Below are positions 40,113-51,547 of a stretch of 64,000 nucleotides of DNA, piece after piece. Position numbers and translations under genes: made by a program. The notes beneath the pieces were generated by a model. The model saw only the letters and a list, made by a program, of their open reading frames with translations, was not told where the DNA came from and did no database searches. The DNA is from Shinisaurus crocodilurus (taxonomy: Eukaryota; Chordata; Lepidosauria; Squamata; Shinisauridae), in assembly GCA_021292165.1 (NCBI GenBank), contig JAHFWL010000038.1, positions 1-64,000 of the forward strand. Reading direction: 5' to 3'. Each line of letters begins with the position of its first letter. Positions within the stretch are counted from its first letter, which is position 1.

Positions 40113-42110
40113 CCGGGTTCGCACTAGATGCCCCCACCGTGGCTTGAAAGTTCAAAATGGTTGCTAGCATGAGTCTCGGAGGACCATGGTGAATTTGCAA
40201 GTGTGGCTTACTGTGATCTGCTAACCAGGTCAATGAAATGGAGAGATGTCACTCCATTACATTTCACACAGGCAACGACTTGGGCTGTTGGGGGACATTC
40301 TGGGTTGAGGGAGGGGGGCTCACCACTTGCTCATCTTCAGCAGGGGATACCCACCCCCTATCACAGCTTGTGGCAGTGCTGCAGTTTTCCTCCATGAGAA
40401 CTGTTGGTATTGCTTTTCCCTCCATTAACTTGCATCTGAATAAAAAATACCTGTCGGGGGGATCAAATATAAAGTAGAGGTGTCAATCACGATGTATACA
40501 TCATGATAGGCAAATGCTGCACAGATCTAAGCCTGAGAAAGGCATAGAGGCTTGGGCCTGGTAAGGCATGGGCTCTGTTGCAGTAAAAAAGAGGCTAAAC
40601 TGAAATATCCAGAGGCCAGGGAGGTTGTTTCAAATGAAGTGGGTGAAGGCCATAAAATAAAGCCACAGTCCACTGATTTCTGAAGATGGGTCTCAGAAGC
40701 CACTCATCTTCCCTCCACATCTCCTGCTGCAAACCATGGCCTATAAGTCATCTCAAGCACTAAGTTCTCAAGCGCAGCCAGATGTAAAAAAGGCCTGAGC
40801 AGGGGAGGAGATGGCTTATATACACCCTTAGTTCTGCCCCTCATGCCCATATGGAATGCATCCAGTGGCCAGCACTGTGAGCCCTCACCGCACCCTCTCC
40901 ACCAACAAGAAAGGCATACATGCCCAACAACTTGTGAGTGGAAGATGGAAAGTTCATGTGGGAGGAAGAAGCAAAGCTGGGAGTGCCAATCATCTTAGCA
41001 GAAGGCTTTGAATGCTCAACTCATAAATCTCTGGGTGTTAATCACTGTGTACTCAACCATGTTTATGGTGCTAATTAGGGGTTGCAACTCCATTCCTCCA
41101 ACCTTGTCTGTAACAACTACATGGCACAGAAGTACAACACGGTCCATCCAATGCTAGGAATCACTATACCTATTGAAGATGGCTGGTTCAGATGGGTGAA
41201 GAAGATTACATTCAGATCTTTTTAAATAAAACCTTTCCAAAATGAACACATTTCTTCATAAACGTGATAGAAAGAACTTGAGAGTTTGAAAATCAAAGGT
41301 GGGGAGAAAATGAACCTGATTGATTCATCTACCTCAACTCATGAGTACACCAGAAATGTAATGTCACCAATTTAAAAGTTTTAAAACTCAGCTTGGAAAT
41401 TAGTGATAGTATCCTGATCTAGGGGTGACTTTAGGATAATGGGAATTGGATTTCACATGGCCACAAAAATTCTCACAGAATTGTTATGAGTTTGATTGTC
41501 TGAATCCCGTGAGTGGATCTAACAGTCTGGTAGAGGATTAGTTCCATTCACAATGATCAGACAGGCAAGGAATCACCTACTTGATGTTGGGGATTGGGAA
41601 AAAGGACCTTCGTGTTCCATGAATAGCTGTGGATGATTCTTGAATGGACAGATTAACTGATGAGGTGATCTGAGATGCGTACTTGGCAAATGCGCGGGTG
41701 AGAAACAGCAGTATGAGGATGTAGAAAGGCAGAGAGAGGAAAGCTGAGAGTCTCTGAACTGGTGTGAACAACTGATACTGGGAATGAAACAGTGGCTCTA
41801 TGGACATCTGTTCCTTGATCCTGCAGAAGCAGTTGGTTTGCTAACAAGGTGTTCTGCTTGTAGACTTGCACATAAGACAATTATTCCAAGGAGATCACAT
41901 GTCTCCAGCACACTCTCATCCAAATGGAACCAATCCTGGTACTACTGCCTGTATAACTTCCCACACTTTCTTTTATAAGAAGAGGGCATAACACTAATTA
42001 TAGGACTCGCATTTACCATGACATGAAACACTTAAGTCCATGAAGTATAAACAACTAAAATCCAAAGATTTTGGATCAATAGGACTGTGGGATCAGAATA
42101 TTGTTCTCCT
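40113..42110. repeat. VH-linked spacer repeat, copy 3
   Basis: Paralogous to 14,741-16,120 and 59,790-62,170. Landmarks are GGGGACATTCTGGGTTGAGG, GATGTAAAAAAGGCCTGAGC and TTCCATGAATAGCTGTGGATG. Open frames are not conserved between copies. Confidence 0.65.
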
Positions 42111-42179
42111 TCGTCTATATTTCCTTTCATTCAAACTGTTGCAGTTGAATCAACTTGGAGAGCTGCCATTGACAAGGAG

Positions 42180-42218
42180 GGTTTTTGCCTGGCTTCAGAT
42201 TCACTTCCTCTCACTGTG
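42180..42218 (-). other. V recombination signal, near consensus
   Basis: Heptamer CACAGTG is not exact at its flank but reads CACAGTG at 42,212-42,218; spacer 23 bp; nonamer GCAAAAACC (42,180-42,188, 8 of 9). Confidence 0.88.
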
Positions 42219-42652
42219 TCTCCAGTACAGTAATACATAGCCGTGTCTTCAGCTTTCAAGTTATTCATTTGCAAAAACAGCAGGCTGTTTGAATCGTCCC
42301 TGGAGGGGGTGAATCGTCCCTTCACTTTATCCGAGATGTAAATGGTAGATGAATGTATGTGTGTCACCCATTCCAAGCCTTTTCCTGGAGCCTGTCTCAC
42401 CCAGCCCATGAAGTAGCTGCTGAAGGTGAACCCAGAGGCTCGACAGGTCAGGCGGAGGGATTATCCAGGCCTCTTTACATCCCCTCCAGACTCGGCCAGC
42501 TGGACTTCCAATTGGACACCTGGAACAAAAGAGAATGTAAAAAGACCGGCATCATATTAACGACTAGAATATGCCATTTCTCAGTATTTGAAAGGAGAAA
42601 ATGTACCTCTGAAGATGGCTAAAAAGTAAAGACATTGAAGCCAAAATTTCAT
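42219..42652 (-). pseudogene. IGHV segment, VH3-like, single stop codon
   Basis: Leader exon 42,607-42,652 (MKFWLQCLYFLAIFR, donor GTACAT). The V exon (42,219-42,519, 301 bp) has the full length and all landmarks: [71 protein letters not shown]. The only defect is a TAA codon at 42,461-42,463, where the sister genes have GAA (PGES). This is a one-base nonsense change, so the loss is recent. Promoter and RSS are good. YYCTG replaces the usual YYCAR. Confidence 0.92.
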
Positions 42653-42743
42653 TTTGCCTTCTGTTGCTTCGTGAGGATTTGATTGAAAAGTGGTCTCAGT
42701 CATTCAGGACCAATGCTTGTGGGTCAGGGAGAGTGTAGGGCTG

Positions 42744-42775
42744 ATTTAAAGAGGAAGTCATCTCCTAATTTACAT
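42744..42775 (-). promoter_or_regulatory. V promoter with octamer variant ATGTAAAT
   Basis: ATGTAAAT (42,768-42,775) and TTTAAAT (42,744-42,750), minus strand. Confidence 0.65.
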
Positions 42776-42889
42776 ACACTTCAGGATAAAAGAGCAGCAT
42801 GTGCACAGCACAAATATTGGGAGATGGTAAACAAGGTCTGGTCATTGCTATTCAAAATACTTAAAGGAACTAGGGATGTCACTTAAAAG

Positions 42890-43367
42890 TATATGGGGGG
42901 AGCGGAAACTGCAGCTGAGCAATGGAAGGAACTCCTTGTGGGATTTCCTTTTATCCTGTCAAGATCAATGTAGATGGATATCCACCAGGACTAGTTTACC
43001 TTTAAATATGAGGGCTTGGTCCTAAAATTTGGGATAAAAAAAATTACATTAAAGGTGACATAATTGTAAAGAAGTAATTAATTCACCTATTAATTCTCCC
43101 CCCCCTTTTTTTCTTTTTTTTAATTCCTGCACATGGGGGGGGGCAGGAAGCAAACAGTTGGGGGTGGAAGTTTTAAAGCTTCCCCATGTATATGGTGGAA
43201 CCATTCTAAAGAGGTGCCACACACACTCTTACTCTCTTGAGGAAAAAACAAAGAGGGGGAGAGCTACACACTACATAATGAATGTAACATATAGTTTGAC
43301 CCGTAGTTCCATTATGTTCACTGAAGCTTACTCCCAACTCCCCAAGTAGTTGGCCATAGGATTGCAG
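42890..43367. other. V 5' flank, no gene
   Basis: Shares its order with 62,990-63,470 (GGAAGGAACT..CTTGTGGGATTTC, CATATAGTTTGACCC). No coding support. Confidence 0.55.
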
Positions 43368-43852
43368 GCTAGGGATGTATCCGAGAATATCCACGAGTCT
43401 CGGGGGGCTGAAGTAAGGCCACAATCAGCCCCACTCACCCCCCCCAGACTCGCCTCACCTGCCAGCCGCTTGTCCCACCGCTCCATGCCATGCTGGCTGG
43501 CAGCGCGGGGTCTCGTTGCATCATTTCCGGCTGCCAGGAAGTGATGCGACGGGACCCCACGGCCCGCGCTATATTTTTAGCACAAAAAACAGGGCAACCT
43601 AGTTTAAAATGGTCACTATTTGCTATTCACGGCCATTTTAAATGGGGTAGCCCTGGTTTTTACGCTAAAAGTGTAGTGCGGGGTCCTGTCGCATCACTTC
43701 CTGGCAGCCAGAAGTGACGGGACGGGACCCCACGCTGCCGGCGAGGTGGATAGAGTGGCGCAGGGATTCAGGCCTTCAGGGGGGGTGCTCGCCGAGAAGA
43801 GGCGAGCATTTAGGTGAGCACCCCCCAAAGGCAGGGTGAACACCTCTAAATT
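43368..43852. mobile_element. Foldback DNA insertion
   Basis: Inserted into a spacer whose empty form is at 63,463-63,480 (GGATTGCAGCCATAGAC). TTGCAG is present on both sides, a probable target duplication. Inside, a large imperfect palindrome runs outward from about 43,640, with matching GGGACCCCAC/GGGGTCCTGTCGCATCACTTCC and AGCACAAAAAACAGGGC-type arms. No coding region. Family unknown. Confidence 0.65.
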
Positions 43853-45735
43853 TGCAGCCATAGACTGCAACCCTATACAGAAGTAAGTCCCGCTGAAGTC
43901 ACCATGACATTTTAGAACAACCTCTGATAACTCTTTGGCACAGATCCGTACAGCAGCCAGTGCAAGAAGAGGCTCCGGATAAGTCACAAACGAGGCAGCA
44001 TCTGATAATGTAGGTATCGTGAATTTTTTGGGATAGTTTTTGAATGTAGCCCCAATGAAATAGTATCTAGCAACTTAAAATAAGATTCCAAGCACATGAG
44101 ACAAAGATATGGAGTGTGTGGGAGATCTTCCCTTCCAGCAGTTCTACAGAGGCAAGTATGGTGGACCTGAGGGAAGTGATGCTATGAGCCAAAGATGATG
44201 GCTGATGGCATGATCTGCAAATTGACTTTCTGACAAGGAAAGCCGTGGCATGGGGGAAGCCATCTCTTTTTTATGTGCATGGCCTATCGTAATGATGTTG
44301 CATTCTCATGTAGCATCATTTCCAAGGGACATCAGTCATCACCACATTTTCAAAGTGTGCAGCATTTCCTCTGCTGGGTGCTCCTTACTTGAATGTGGCA
44401 TATAAAACAGGAAGGAAGAAACCATCTGACCACTGCATAATTCCTCATGTAATGACAACTACTGCCACGTATATGTAGCCCCATCCTCCCCCCACCCTGA
44501 AGGTCCCCAAATTCACCCCCACCTTCATTGGAAGAAGGGTCTGTTGAAGGGTGTGTGTGTGTGTGTGTGTGTGTGCATGAAGGTGTGTTCATCTGTGTGC
44601 GTGTGCAGGGAGGATTAATCAATCAATCAATCAATCAATAATCACTCACTACTACAGAATATATTTGTCAATTTCGCCTCACGTCTCTGGATCCGCGAGA
44701 GCCACTGTTTCTTGATAATAATAAAAAGACAGCAATCCAGGCACACGACGGCAAGCTGAGGATCTGGGCGAAAACCCAATCAACTTGTCAACATGGCAAA
44801 CCGAAATGTGAAGCTATCGTGGCTTTTAAGGGTGAGTAATGCTGGTGGGAACCTCTTGGGTTTCCAAACTCTTGAGGGACTAGCATAGTGTTAGTTTGCT
44901 TGCAAACTGCTGAGGACATCATCAGCCACACATCGTCAAAACCACAAAATCCCATCCTATGGTGCCCATTTGATTTCCGCCATTGCCTGCCAATGAGAAT
45001 TACTGATCTGTAGGCACCTGCTGCCCCCTTGTGAGAAGGAGGTGAAGGACAGCTAGAGATGCCAGGAAGGTTAGCTTTCTTAGCTCTGCCCCTCATGTCA
45101 GCATGGCATGCATTCACACAGTAGTTTTGTGTGCCTTCAGCTCCCTTATCATTCCATAAAGGCGTCCACAGATGGCAAGTTGCAGGAGGAATTTTTCTTG
45201 TGGTAAAAATTAAAACTGGGAGATTCATCCATCCAGAGAGAAGCTTTTGAGTGCTTTGCTTTTAAAACTCAAGGTTTGAATCTCAGTGTATTCAACCACG
45301 TTTGCACTGCTGGATTAGGGTTTCCATGACATTTTACTGACAGGCCTCTCATGTTTAACAGCTACAAATTAATATTGTGGATTCTGATCAGAAGAAATGT
45401 GTGCCTGTGATTTGGGGGAAGTTACCAATATTTCAGTAACCTGGAGTCTTTTCTCCAGGGACTTTGCTGCAGGCCTTTCAATCTGGCATAAGCACTCCCT
45501 GTCTATCCCTTTGAGATTTGCTGATTGCTGGTTTCACTGCTCCTCATGTTTTCACTGAGTCTGTCACTTCATTTGGTCTTTTTGATTGTTTTATTGCTAT
45601 TTGGTGACTTTGTTGTCATCGTGTATTTTAGTTTGTATGAGACTGCGAACAAATTGGTGCATTATTATGGCCCAGATCATGTGCTCAAGTTACCAGTATT
45701 TCAATAAACTGGAGACCAATATTTCAGTAAACATT
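43853..45735. other. Spacer without genes
   Basis: Contains a (GT)n run (44,550-44,575) and an (ATCA)n run (44,617-44,640). Bases 43,853-44,450 are paralogous to 63,470-64,000. Bases 44,790-45,060 resemble 13,380-13,620. No gene is supported. Confidence 0.55.
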
Positions 45736-45739
45736 TACA

Positions 45740-46780
45740 TGCGAACATATAAAGATGTGCCTACCTGTGACCATGGACTGCATGAGGGCTAACAAACTGA
45801 AACTCAATCCAGACCAGACTGAGATGCTGTTAGTGGAGGGTGCCTCTGACCGGATGGAGGGTGTTCAACCTGTTCTGGATGGGGTTGCCCTCCCCCTGAC
45901 AGAGCAGGTTCGTAGCTTGGGGGTCCTCCTTGATCCATCATTGTCACTTGAGGCTCAAGAGGCCTCAGCGGCACAGAGTGCCTCCCACCAGCCCCAGCTG
46001 CTGGGCCGGCCCAGCTATGCCCCTATTTGGATAGGGGCATAGGATATCCTGCTTCCAGTTATCTATGCTCTGGTAATCTCTAAGCTAGACTACCACAATG
46101 CACTCTATGTGGGGCTGCCCTTGAAGACTGCTCAGAAGCCATAGTTTGTGCAAAATGTATCAGCCAGACTAATAACTGGGACCAGAAGGTCTGAAAATAT
46201 AACACCAATTCTGGGTCGCTTGCATTGGTTGCCTACAAGCTTCTGAGCTCAATTCAAGGTGTTGATCTTAACCTAGAAAGCCCTATACAGCTTGGGAACC
46301 CAATACTTGACAGAACGCCTCTCCCAGCCACAATCTACCTGGACACTATGTTCAACCTCTGTGGCCTTCCTCAACTGCCACAGCCAAGGGAGGCTCGATC
46401 AGTGACAACAAGCAGGAGGGTCTTTTCTGTGGTAGCCCCCCAATTGTGGAACAAGCTCCCCACTGAGGCCTGCCTGGTAAAAACTCCTTTTGGGCACCAG
46501 GTAAAGACTGCCCTGCATACCGAGGCATTTAACAGCTCAAAATAGTGCATGGGGGGGGGCAGTTAGCCAGCTTTTTCATAGGCCTAGTTTTTATTACTTG
46601 TTCTTAGTTGTCTAAGTCATTTTTAAATTTGGTTTTTAAATTTTGGTAGTGATTTTATTTTACTAGTGTTTGTATTTTATATTGTATTTTTATGAATTAC
46701 TGTAGTGTAAACTGCCCAGAGAGCTTCAAGCATTTGGGCTGTAAAGAAATAAAATAATCAATCAATTAATAATCAATCAA
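45740..46780 (+). mobile_element. L2-like LINE 3' portion
   Basis: Plus-strand frames carry reverse-transcriptase C-terminal pieces: MRANKLKLNPDQTEMLLV, then EQVRSLGVLLDPSLSLEAQ, later LLSSIQGVDLN and REARSVTTSRRVFSVVAPQLWNKLP. The order and motifs fit L2/CR1-group LINEs. It is broken by stops (e.g. after PIWIGA). It ends with a CTGCCCAGAGAGCTTC...AAATAAAATAATC tail. It overlaps no V gene. Confidence 0.82.
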
Positions 46781-46789
46781 TCAATATAA

Positions 46790-47155
46790 CTAATAATATA
46801 TATAACTAATAATCAGACAACACACACACACACACACAACACAGAGACAATTATACTGAGCAACAATAACAAATCTCTGTACCCAATTAAAAATCATATC
46901 AGATCATGCCAAATGCCTGAGAGCAGAGGAAGGTAGAGGTGGGTGATCCTCTGGGAACTGACCCATCTCTGGCTTGGAGGACGCCTCTGCTACCCCAGCC
47001 AAGCTGGGTCGAAAGCTGGTTCCATGTTGCTCACTATACATTCGGATTCCTAGAACGCCACTCTTCATGTAGAAAATGCCTTAAGAAACGTCAACGGTGG
47101 CTGCTATTAGCACAAATTGTGCAAATTGTGGCCACATTGAGGATATCGTAAAGCA
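46790..47155. repeat. Paralog of 26,640-26,960
   Basis: Simple AATC and CA repeats, then a block with CAATTAAAAATCATATCA and GAGCAGAGGAAGG, which recur at 26,700-26,760. It is part of the 20-kb-spaced duplication. Confidence 0.6.
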
Positions 47156-47159
47156 TTTT

Positions 47160-47335
47160 GCCCGGAAACAGCAGCCTGCTGGGAACCCAGAAGTCTTTTT
47201 CCCGGCTCGACTAGGGAGAACGCGAGTTGATGCTGAGGAAGAGTTAAACCAGATGGAGTTTGGGGGGTGGAGCCCTGCCTGTCTGCTGGATGTTCACACC
47301 CCTCCCCCGAATAAAATCCTTGCACATCCCTAGAG
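47160..47335 (-). repeat. Interspersed repeat of the GGGATGTGCAAGG family
   Basis: Minus strand starts CTAGGGATGTGCAAGGATTTT. Related to 27,180-27,410 and 1,881-1,993. Confidence 0.5.
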
Positions 47336-47339
47336 GAAG

Positions 47340-48050
47340 GTTTTAACCTGGCACTGAAAAGATGACAATGTTGATGCCTGGTGGGCCTCACTGGGGAGAT
47401 CATCCCATAATCAGGGTGCCACCACTGAGCAGGCCCTCTCCCTGGTTGCCAGTGTTCTGAGCCTCTGTCGGAGGAGGCACCTGGAGGAGAGTCTTAGATG
47501 ATGAGCTATATCGGTGGGTTCATGCTGGGACAGGTGCTCTGTCACGTATTTTGGTCCTGAGCTGTGTAGGGATTTATAGGTCAAAACCAGCACTCTGAAT
47601 CAGACTCAGAAAAAATGCAGGCAGCCGATATACACAGGTAAGCATTGGAGTTGTATGTTCAGACCTTCTGGTCCCAGTTATCTGGCCATCCCAATTTTGC
47701 ACAATATGCAACTTATGAACCACCTTCAAAGGCAGCCTCATGCACAGAGCATTGCAGTAATAAAACTTGGAGGTTACCAGAGCATAGACGACGGCAGCCA
47801 TGTTATCCCTATCCAGATCAAGGTGTAGCCAGGCCACAAACTGAAGGCGGTAGGAGTAGGAGGCACTCTATGCCACTGAGGCCACCTGAGCTCAAGGAAT
47901 ACTCCCAAGCTTTGGACCTGCTCCTTCAGGGGCAGTGTAACCCCGATACAGAACAGGTTGAGCATCCCCCAACCCATAGCAGCAGGATAGAGCTGGACCA
48001 CAAATGCAGTGGTTGATCAATAATATATTCTTTTTCCTTTGAACTCCTGT
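47340..48050 (-). mobile_element. L2-like LINE reverse-transcriptase fragment
   Basis: Minus frames keep KSLHSSGPKYVTEHLS, LLRQRLRTLATRERACSVVAP and, upstream, FYYCNALCMRLPLKVVHKLHIVQN, the conserved L2/CR1-type C-terminal motif. Frameshifts separate them. It is paralogous to 27,415-28,110. Confidence 0.78.
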
Positions 48051-48237
48051 TCTGCCTAATGGTTTACTGGCTCTGTGATGCCCCCCCTCCGGTGACATTT
48101 CTGTGAAGTTGAGGAAGTGAGCATGGAGTCTTATGGGCTGTGTGGGCTACGACACCAAGAAGCTGTGGTCAGGCTGCGTTCAGTGGAGACAATCAAGAAT
48201 AGTTCCTAGTATTAGAAAGCCTAGTCATTGCAAAGTG

Positions 48238-48276
48238 GGTATTTGTCCTGGTTCCCCAGTGCTTTTGAACGCTGTG
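48238..48276 (-). other. V recombination signal, non-consensus heptamer
   Basis: Heptamer CACAGCG (48,270-48,276), 23-bp spacer, nonamer ACAAATACC (48,238-48,246). Same type as at 28,315-28,353. Confidence 0.75.
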
Positions 48277-48737
48277 TCTGCCAGCACAGTAATATATGCC
48301 AGTGTCTCTCGCCTCCATGTCTCTCATCTCTAAGTAAACTTCCCTCTTGGAAACATCTTTGGAGATGGTCAACCGACTTTTCAGTGAGTCGCGGTAGCGT
48401 CTGTCATTATCCCAATAGATGATGCTCAGCCATTCCAGCCCTTTCCCTGGTGGCTGACGGACCCAGGTCACTCCATCCCCACTTGCAGTCAGGGAGAACC
48501 CAGAAAAAGAGCAGGTGAGCCTGAGGGTCTCTGTTGGCTTCAGCTGCACAGGCCCGGACTCGCCCAGGTTTACCTGGGAATGCACACCTAGAAAGGAGGA
48601 GAGAAACGGTCCATTAAGAAAAGACTTGTATCTAGCAAGTGGCAAGATGAAAACCATCCTAAATGATGTTGGTTCCCTGGGAGACACACACATGGTGGGA
48701 TGGCTAGCAGCACAATGGAGAGGAGCAAAGACCACAT
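48277..48737 (-). CDS. IGHV segment, VH2/VH4-like family, apparently functional
   Basis: Leader exon 48,692-48,737 encodes [15 protein letters not shown] plus one base; the donor GTGTGT is weaker than in the twin. V exon 48,277-48,587 (311 bp): [21 protein letters not shown], Cys in [19 protein letters not shown], Trp in [59 protein letters not shown]. No stop or shift. Compared with the gene at 28,354, most differences fall in CDR1, CDR2 and framework 3, and there is no extra Cys after LEWL. It lies in a duplicated block with L2-like fragments on its 3' side. Confidence 0.9.
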
Positions 48738-48883
48738 TCTTCTTTCTGGACACTGAAAGGAAGCAGCAGACATGGAAAAAGAAACGGATTTGTCTACCTA
48801 GTCACACTTTGCTTTTGGGAAGGGTTTTTGAAATCATGTAGAAAAGAGGAAGCTGGCTGAGAAATCTTGCCTACTCTAGCTGT

Positions 48884-48918
48884 ATGCAAATTGGCCTTTC
48901 ATGGCTGTTGGTATAAAA
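48884..48918. promoter_or_regulatory. Octamer and TATA box near V gene, in reverse arrangement
   Basis: Plus strand ATGCAAAT (48,884-48,891), then after 20 bp TATAAAA (48,912-48,918), pointing away from the V gene. Paralog of 28,960-28,994. Confidence 0.65.
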
Positions 48919-49069
48919 AGAAGTTCTTCTTGCCATAAAATGGCTGTCTGAGGAAAAAAACAATCACAAGGTCTTGCTCTGTTACTCCAGAGTAAGAGTT
49001 CTTCGGGCTCTACTTTAATTGAAGAGGTCTGTTATCCCCATTCCATTCTTTATGGAGCATTTTTAATTC

Positions 49070-49072
<3 letters not shown>

Positions 49073-49149
<77 letters not shown>

Positions 49150-49166
49150 CCACCACCACCACCACC
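49073..49166. repeat. Compound microsatellite (GATA)n(ATA)n(ACC)n
   Basis: GATA to about 49,109, ATA to 49,146, then ACC to 49,166. Confidence 0.95.
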
Positions 49167-49429
49167 CAGACAGAATATTTCCTAAAACTCTTCATCAACT
49201 CCAAGGTCCCTGCCCCAAATATCTTACACCTGTTGTTTGAAATGAAAAAAAGAAGAAGCCTGCATTCACTCCGATGGGAGTTTCCCCCCCCTCTTCAAAT
49301 TGCAGGGGTATAATTCATATCAGGACCCCAGAAGGGGGGGAGGATTCAAGCCCCCCCCTTGCCTATGGCAAGGTCCCAACGAGTTGTGTTAATTGCATGT
49401 ATGGCATTGTGCTCGCATCCAGTTTGGCT

Positions 49430-49690
49430 CTGCGGACTTTCTGACTTACTTCTGCATTATTCTTGGACTTCTTAGCTGATTGTACAATTTGGCCTCAGAG
49501 AGATACTTGACCCCAGTGAAAGGATAGATCCATCCATCCCATCCACTTCAGCCCTTTCCCTGCTGGCTGCCAGATCCATTGCCATGCTCTGTAATCATTG
49601 GGATGCCTGAGATGGTGCAAGTAGGACACAAACTCTGTTTCCAATTCAGAGGATTGCATTAGCTGTATTTCAGCAAGGAGCATGTCCTTG
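49430..49690 (-). pseudogene. IGHV clan I relic (twin of 29,560)
   Basis: Minus strand keeps AEIQLMQS, then a decayed framework 1, AWQWIWQPAGKGLKWMGW and a WIYPFTG-like CDR2 that runs out of frame. No leader, YYC end or RSS. Decay is shared with the twin (WIWQ for WVRQ), so it predates the block duplication. Confidence 0.7.
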
Positions 49691-49731
49691 AGCAAGGGGG
49701 GAAAGACAGCAAAACATTAACTCCTTGATTA

Positions 49732-49733
<2 letters not shown>

Positions 49734-49761
<28 letters not shown>
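49734..49761. repeat. (GT)n microsatellite
   Basis: About 14 GT units next to the SINE insertion. Confidence 0.95.
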
Positions 49762-49764
<3 letters not shown>

Positions 49765-49778
49765 CGATGCACTATAAT

Positions 49779-49984
49779 CCAGGTTCTAATCCCTGCTCAG
49801 CCATGAAACTCACTGGGTGAAGAGTATGTGTGCCACTGGGTGACTTTGGGCCAGCCACTGACTCTCAGCCTAACCTACCTCACAGGGTTGTTGTGAGGAA
49901 AAAATGGAGAGGAGGAGAACTATGTAAGCCGCCTTGGGTTCCTTGCAGGAAAAATGGTGGGGTATAAATATGATAAACAAACAA
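49779..49984 (+). mobile_element. CORE/MIR-like tRNA-derived SINE
   Basis: Same family as 30,741-30,974, now on the plus strand: TCTAATCCCTGCTCAGCC head, CTGGGTGACTTTGGGCCAGC and GCCTAACCTACCTCACAGGG, then CCGCCTTGGGTTCCTTGCAGG. ATAAT is present on both sides (49,774-49,778 and 49,985-49,989). The paralog at about 29,950 lacks it. Confidence 0.88.
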
Positions 49985-50039
49985 ATAATGGTAACTCTCA
50001 TGCAAGAAACATCCATTGATGAGAGAGAGAGAGAGAGAG

Positions 50040-50772
50040 AGGCAGGCCATCTTTATCTCAAAGAGTCAAGTTAATGAGGAAGCACCCAGATTTGCACAGC
50101 ATTTGTTCCTGGTATGTTGGAGGCAGAACTCTGCTCTCTTCTGAGGTGCCTTAACCTGAGGCCTTGAGTCATCTGGAGTGATTGATTCCACACTGGCACA
50201 TTTCTGAGATCTACTATTTCCTTGTACCACACTCTGGTCTGCTCTGTGTGGAGCTGGTGCTGGTGGGTGGCTTCACTTGTTCTTTTGGAAGAGGGCTAGA
50301 CAAGATGACAACATTGCAGATATATGTTGCTTACAAACAACCTATGTAACTTCTCCAGCCCTTAGAATCACTTCAGCTGCAGTCCGCAAAGGCAAGTTGC
50401 TTATATTCATTTATATTTCATAATTAAGGAGAAGCATTCTGCGAGTTGGACTCAGAATGTGTTCGCTGGTGTGGGCAGATGGCAAGGTCCATTCACAGCA
50501 CTGAACCAAATCAGAATTCAAATATCAGATGGCTTCTTGCAGACTGCCTCAACACCTCCCTCCATGCTCCATCTGTGTCAGTTTTCCATATACATTTTCC
50601 GGGAGGACTGTACCACTTTTGCCCCTCTATGACATTTTGATTGGTAGCAGCTGAAACAAGGAGAAGATCCCATTTATAGCAGGAAGAAAAACAAATGCAG
50701 GAGTCCCCTATGGAGGGATTCTCAAGCCTGAAGTATTTGTGTCAACAGCACTATTGAATGAGCAGGAAGAAG
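50040..50772. repeat. VH-linked spacer repeat with GCATTCTGCGAG block
   Basis: Copy of 22,549-23,498. It is cut at 50,772 after GAATGAGCAGGAAGAA, where the DIRS-like insertion begins; the uncut paralog continues TCACATGAG. Confidence 0.65.
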
Positions 50773-51109
50773 CGCAAGCCTGAGTGGCGGATGAAAATGC
50801 ACTGTCCCCAACAGGGCCAACCACTGGGACCATAGCCATGGCACCCACTGCAGCAGGAACCGAGGCGCCTCCCATGCTTTGCCGATCCAGGAGGTTGGGC
50901 AAGCAAGTCAGTGGGCAATCCCGTTGAAATAAGCACCGGGCCCGGAACAGTCAGGGCTGGAAGAGGTTGCAAGGCGGCAGCTGGAACATCTGGTGAGTAG
51001 GCCAAGGCAGAGGCCCTGCTGCCAGCATGCAACCCAGGGGTTGAGAATGCTGGTGTTGGGTTTTGCATAGGCAGAACGAGATTACCACCTGACATCAGGA
51101 TTATCACCT

Positions 51110-51525
51110 GACATGGAGGTTGTCTCTTGAGATGAAGTACACAAGGTCTCTAGTCACGAGACATAGTCTCAAGATGATATGACTCGGCAACCTTGGACAG
51201 GTTTGGAATCAACATGTTGATGAATAGGATACAACTGGGGTGAGTAATATCCTATTTATAGGTACAGGGTCTGCGGTATAAAGCTAACACACTTGTTGAT
51301 AGCTTCATTCCTCTTCTTCTCTTCTCCTCACTCCTCTCGTCTCACTCGACTAGTCTTGTTTTGGACTTCACTTCATCTAGCCTTACCACTGGGGTATTGG
51401 ATTTGTATCTGCAATGATGTAGTGAGTAAGAGATGCATTGTTTGCCTTAATCCCATGTAATTGGGTCTTACAAATAAACTCTTTAATCTTTATTAACTGC
51501 TGTTATCTCCTCCTTCCGCCTGCAT
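51110..51525 (+). mobile_element. LTR-like insertion in the DIRS-like gag
   Basis: Plus orientation: a TATAAAG (51,277-51,283) and, about 190 bp on, an AATAAA (51,473-51,478) near the end, as in a U3-R-U5 LTR. It separates two parts of the gag-like sequence (51,548 and beyond from 51,107 and below). Borders and target duplication were not resolved. Confidence 0.5.
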
Positions 51526-51547
51526 GACTGGGACTGAAGGTCATTGG

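Noticed and set aside
45525..45792. Hydrophobic plus-strand frame (60 codons) resembling a membrane segment
   Set aside because: AT-rich sequence next to an L2-like element, with no homologous partner or conserved start.
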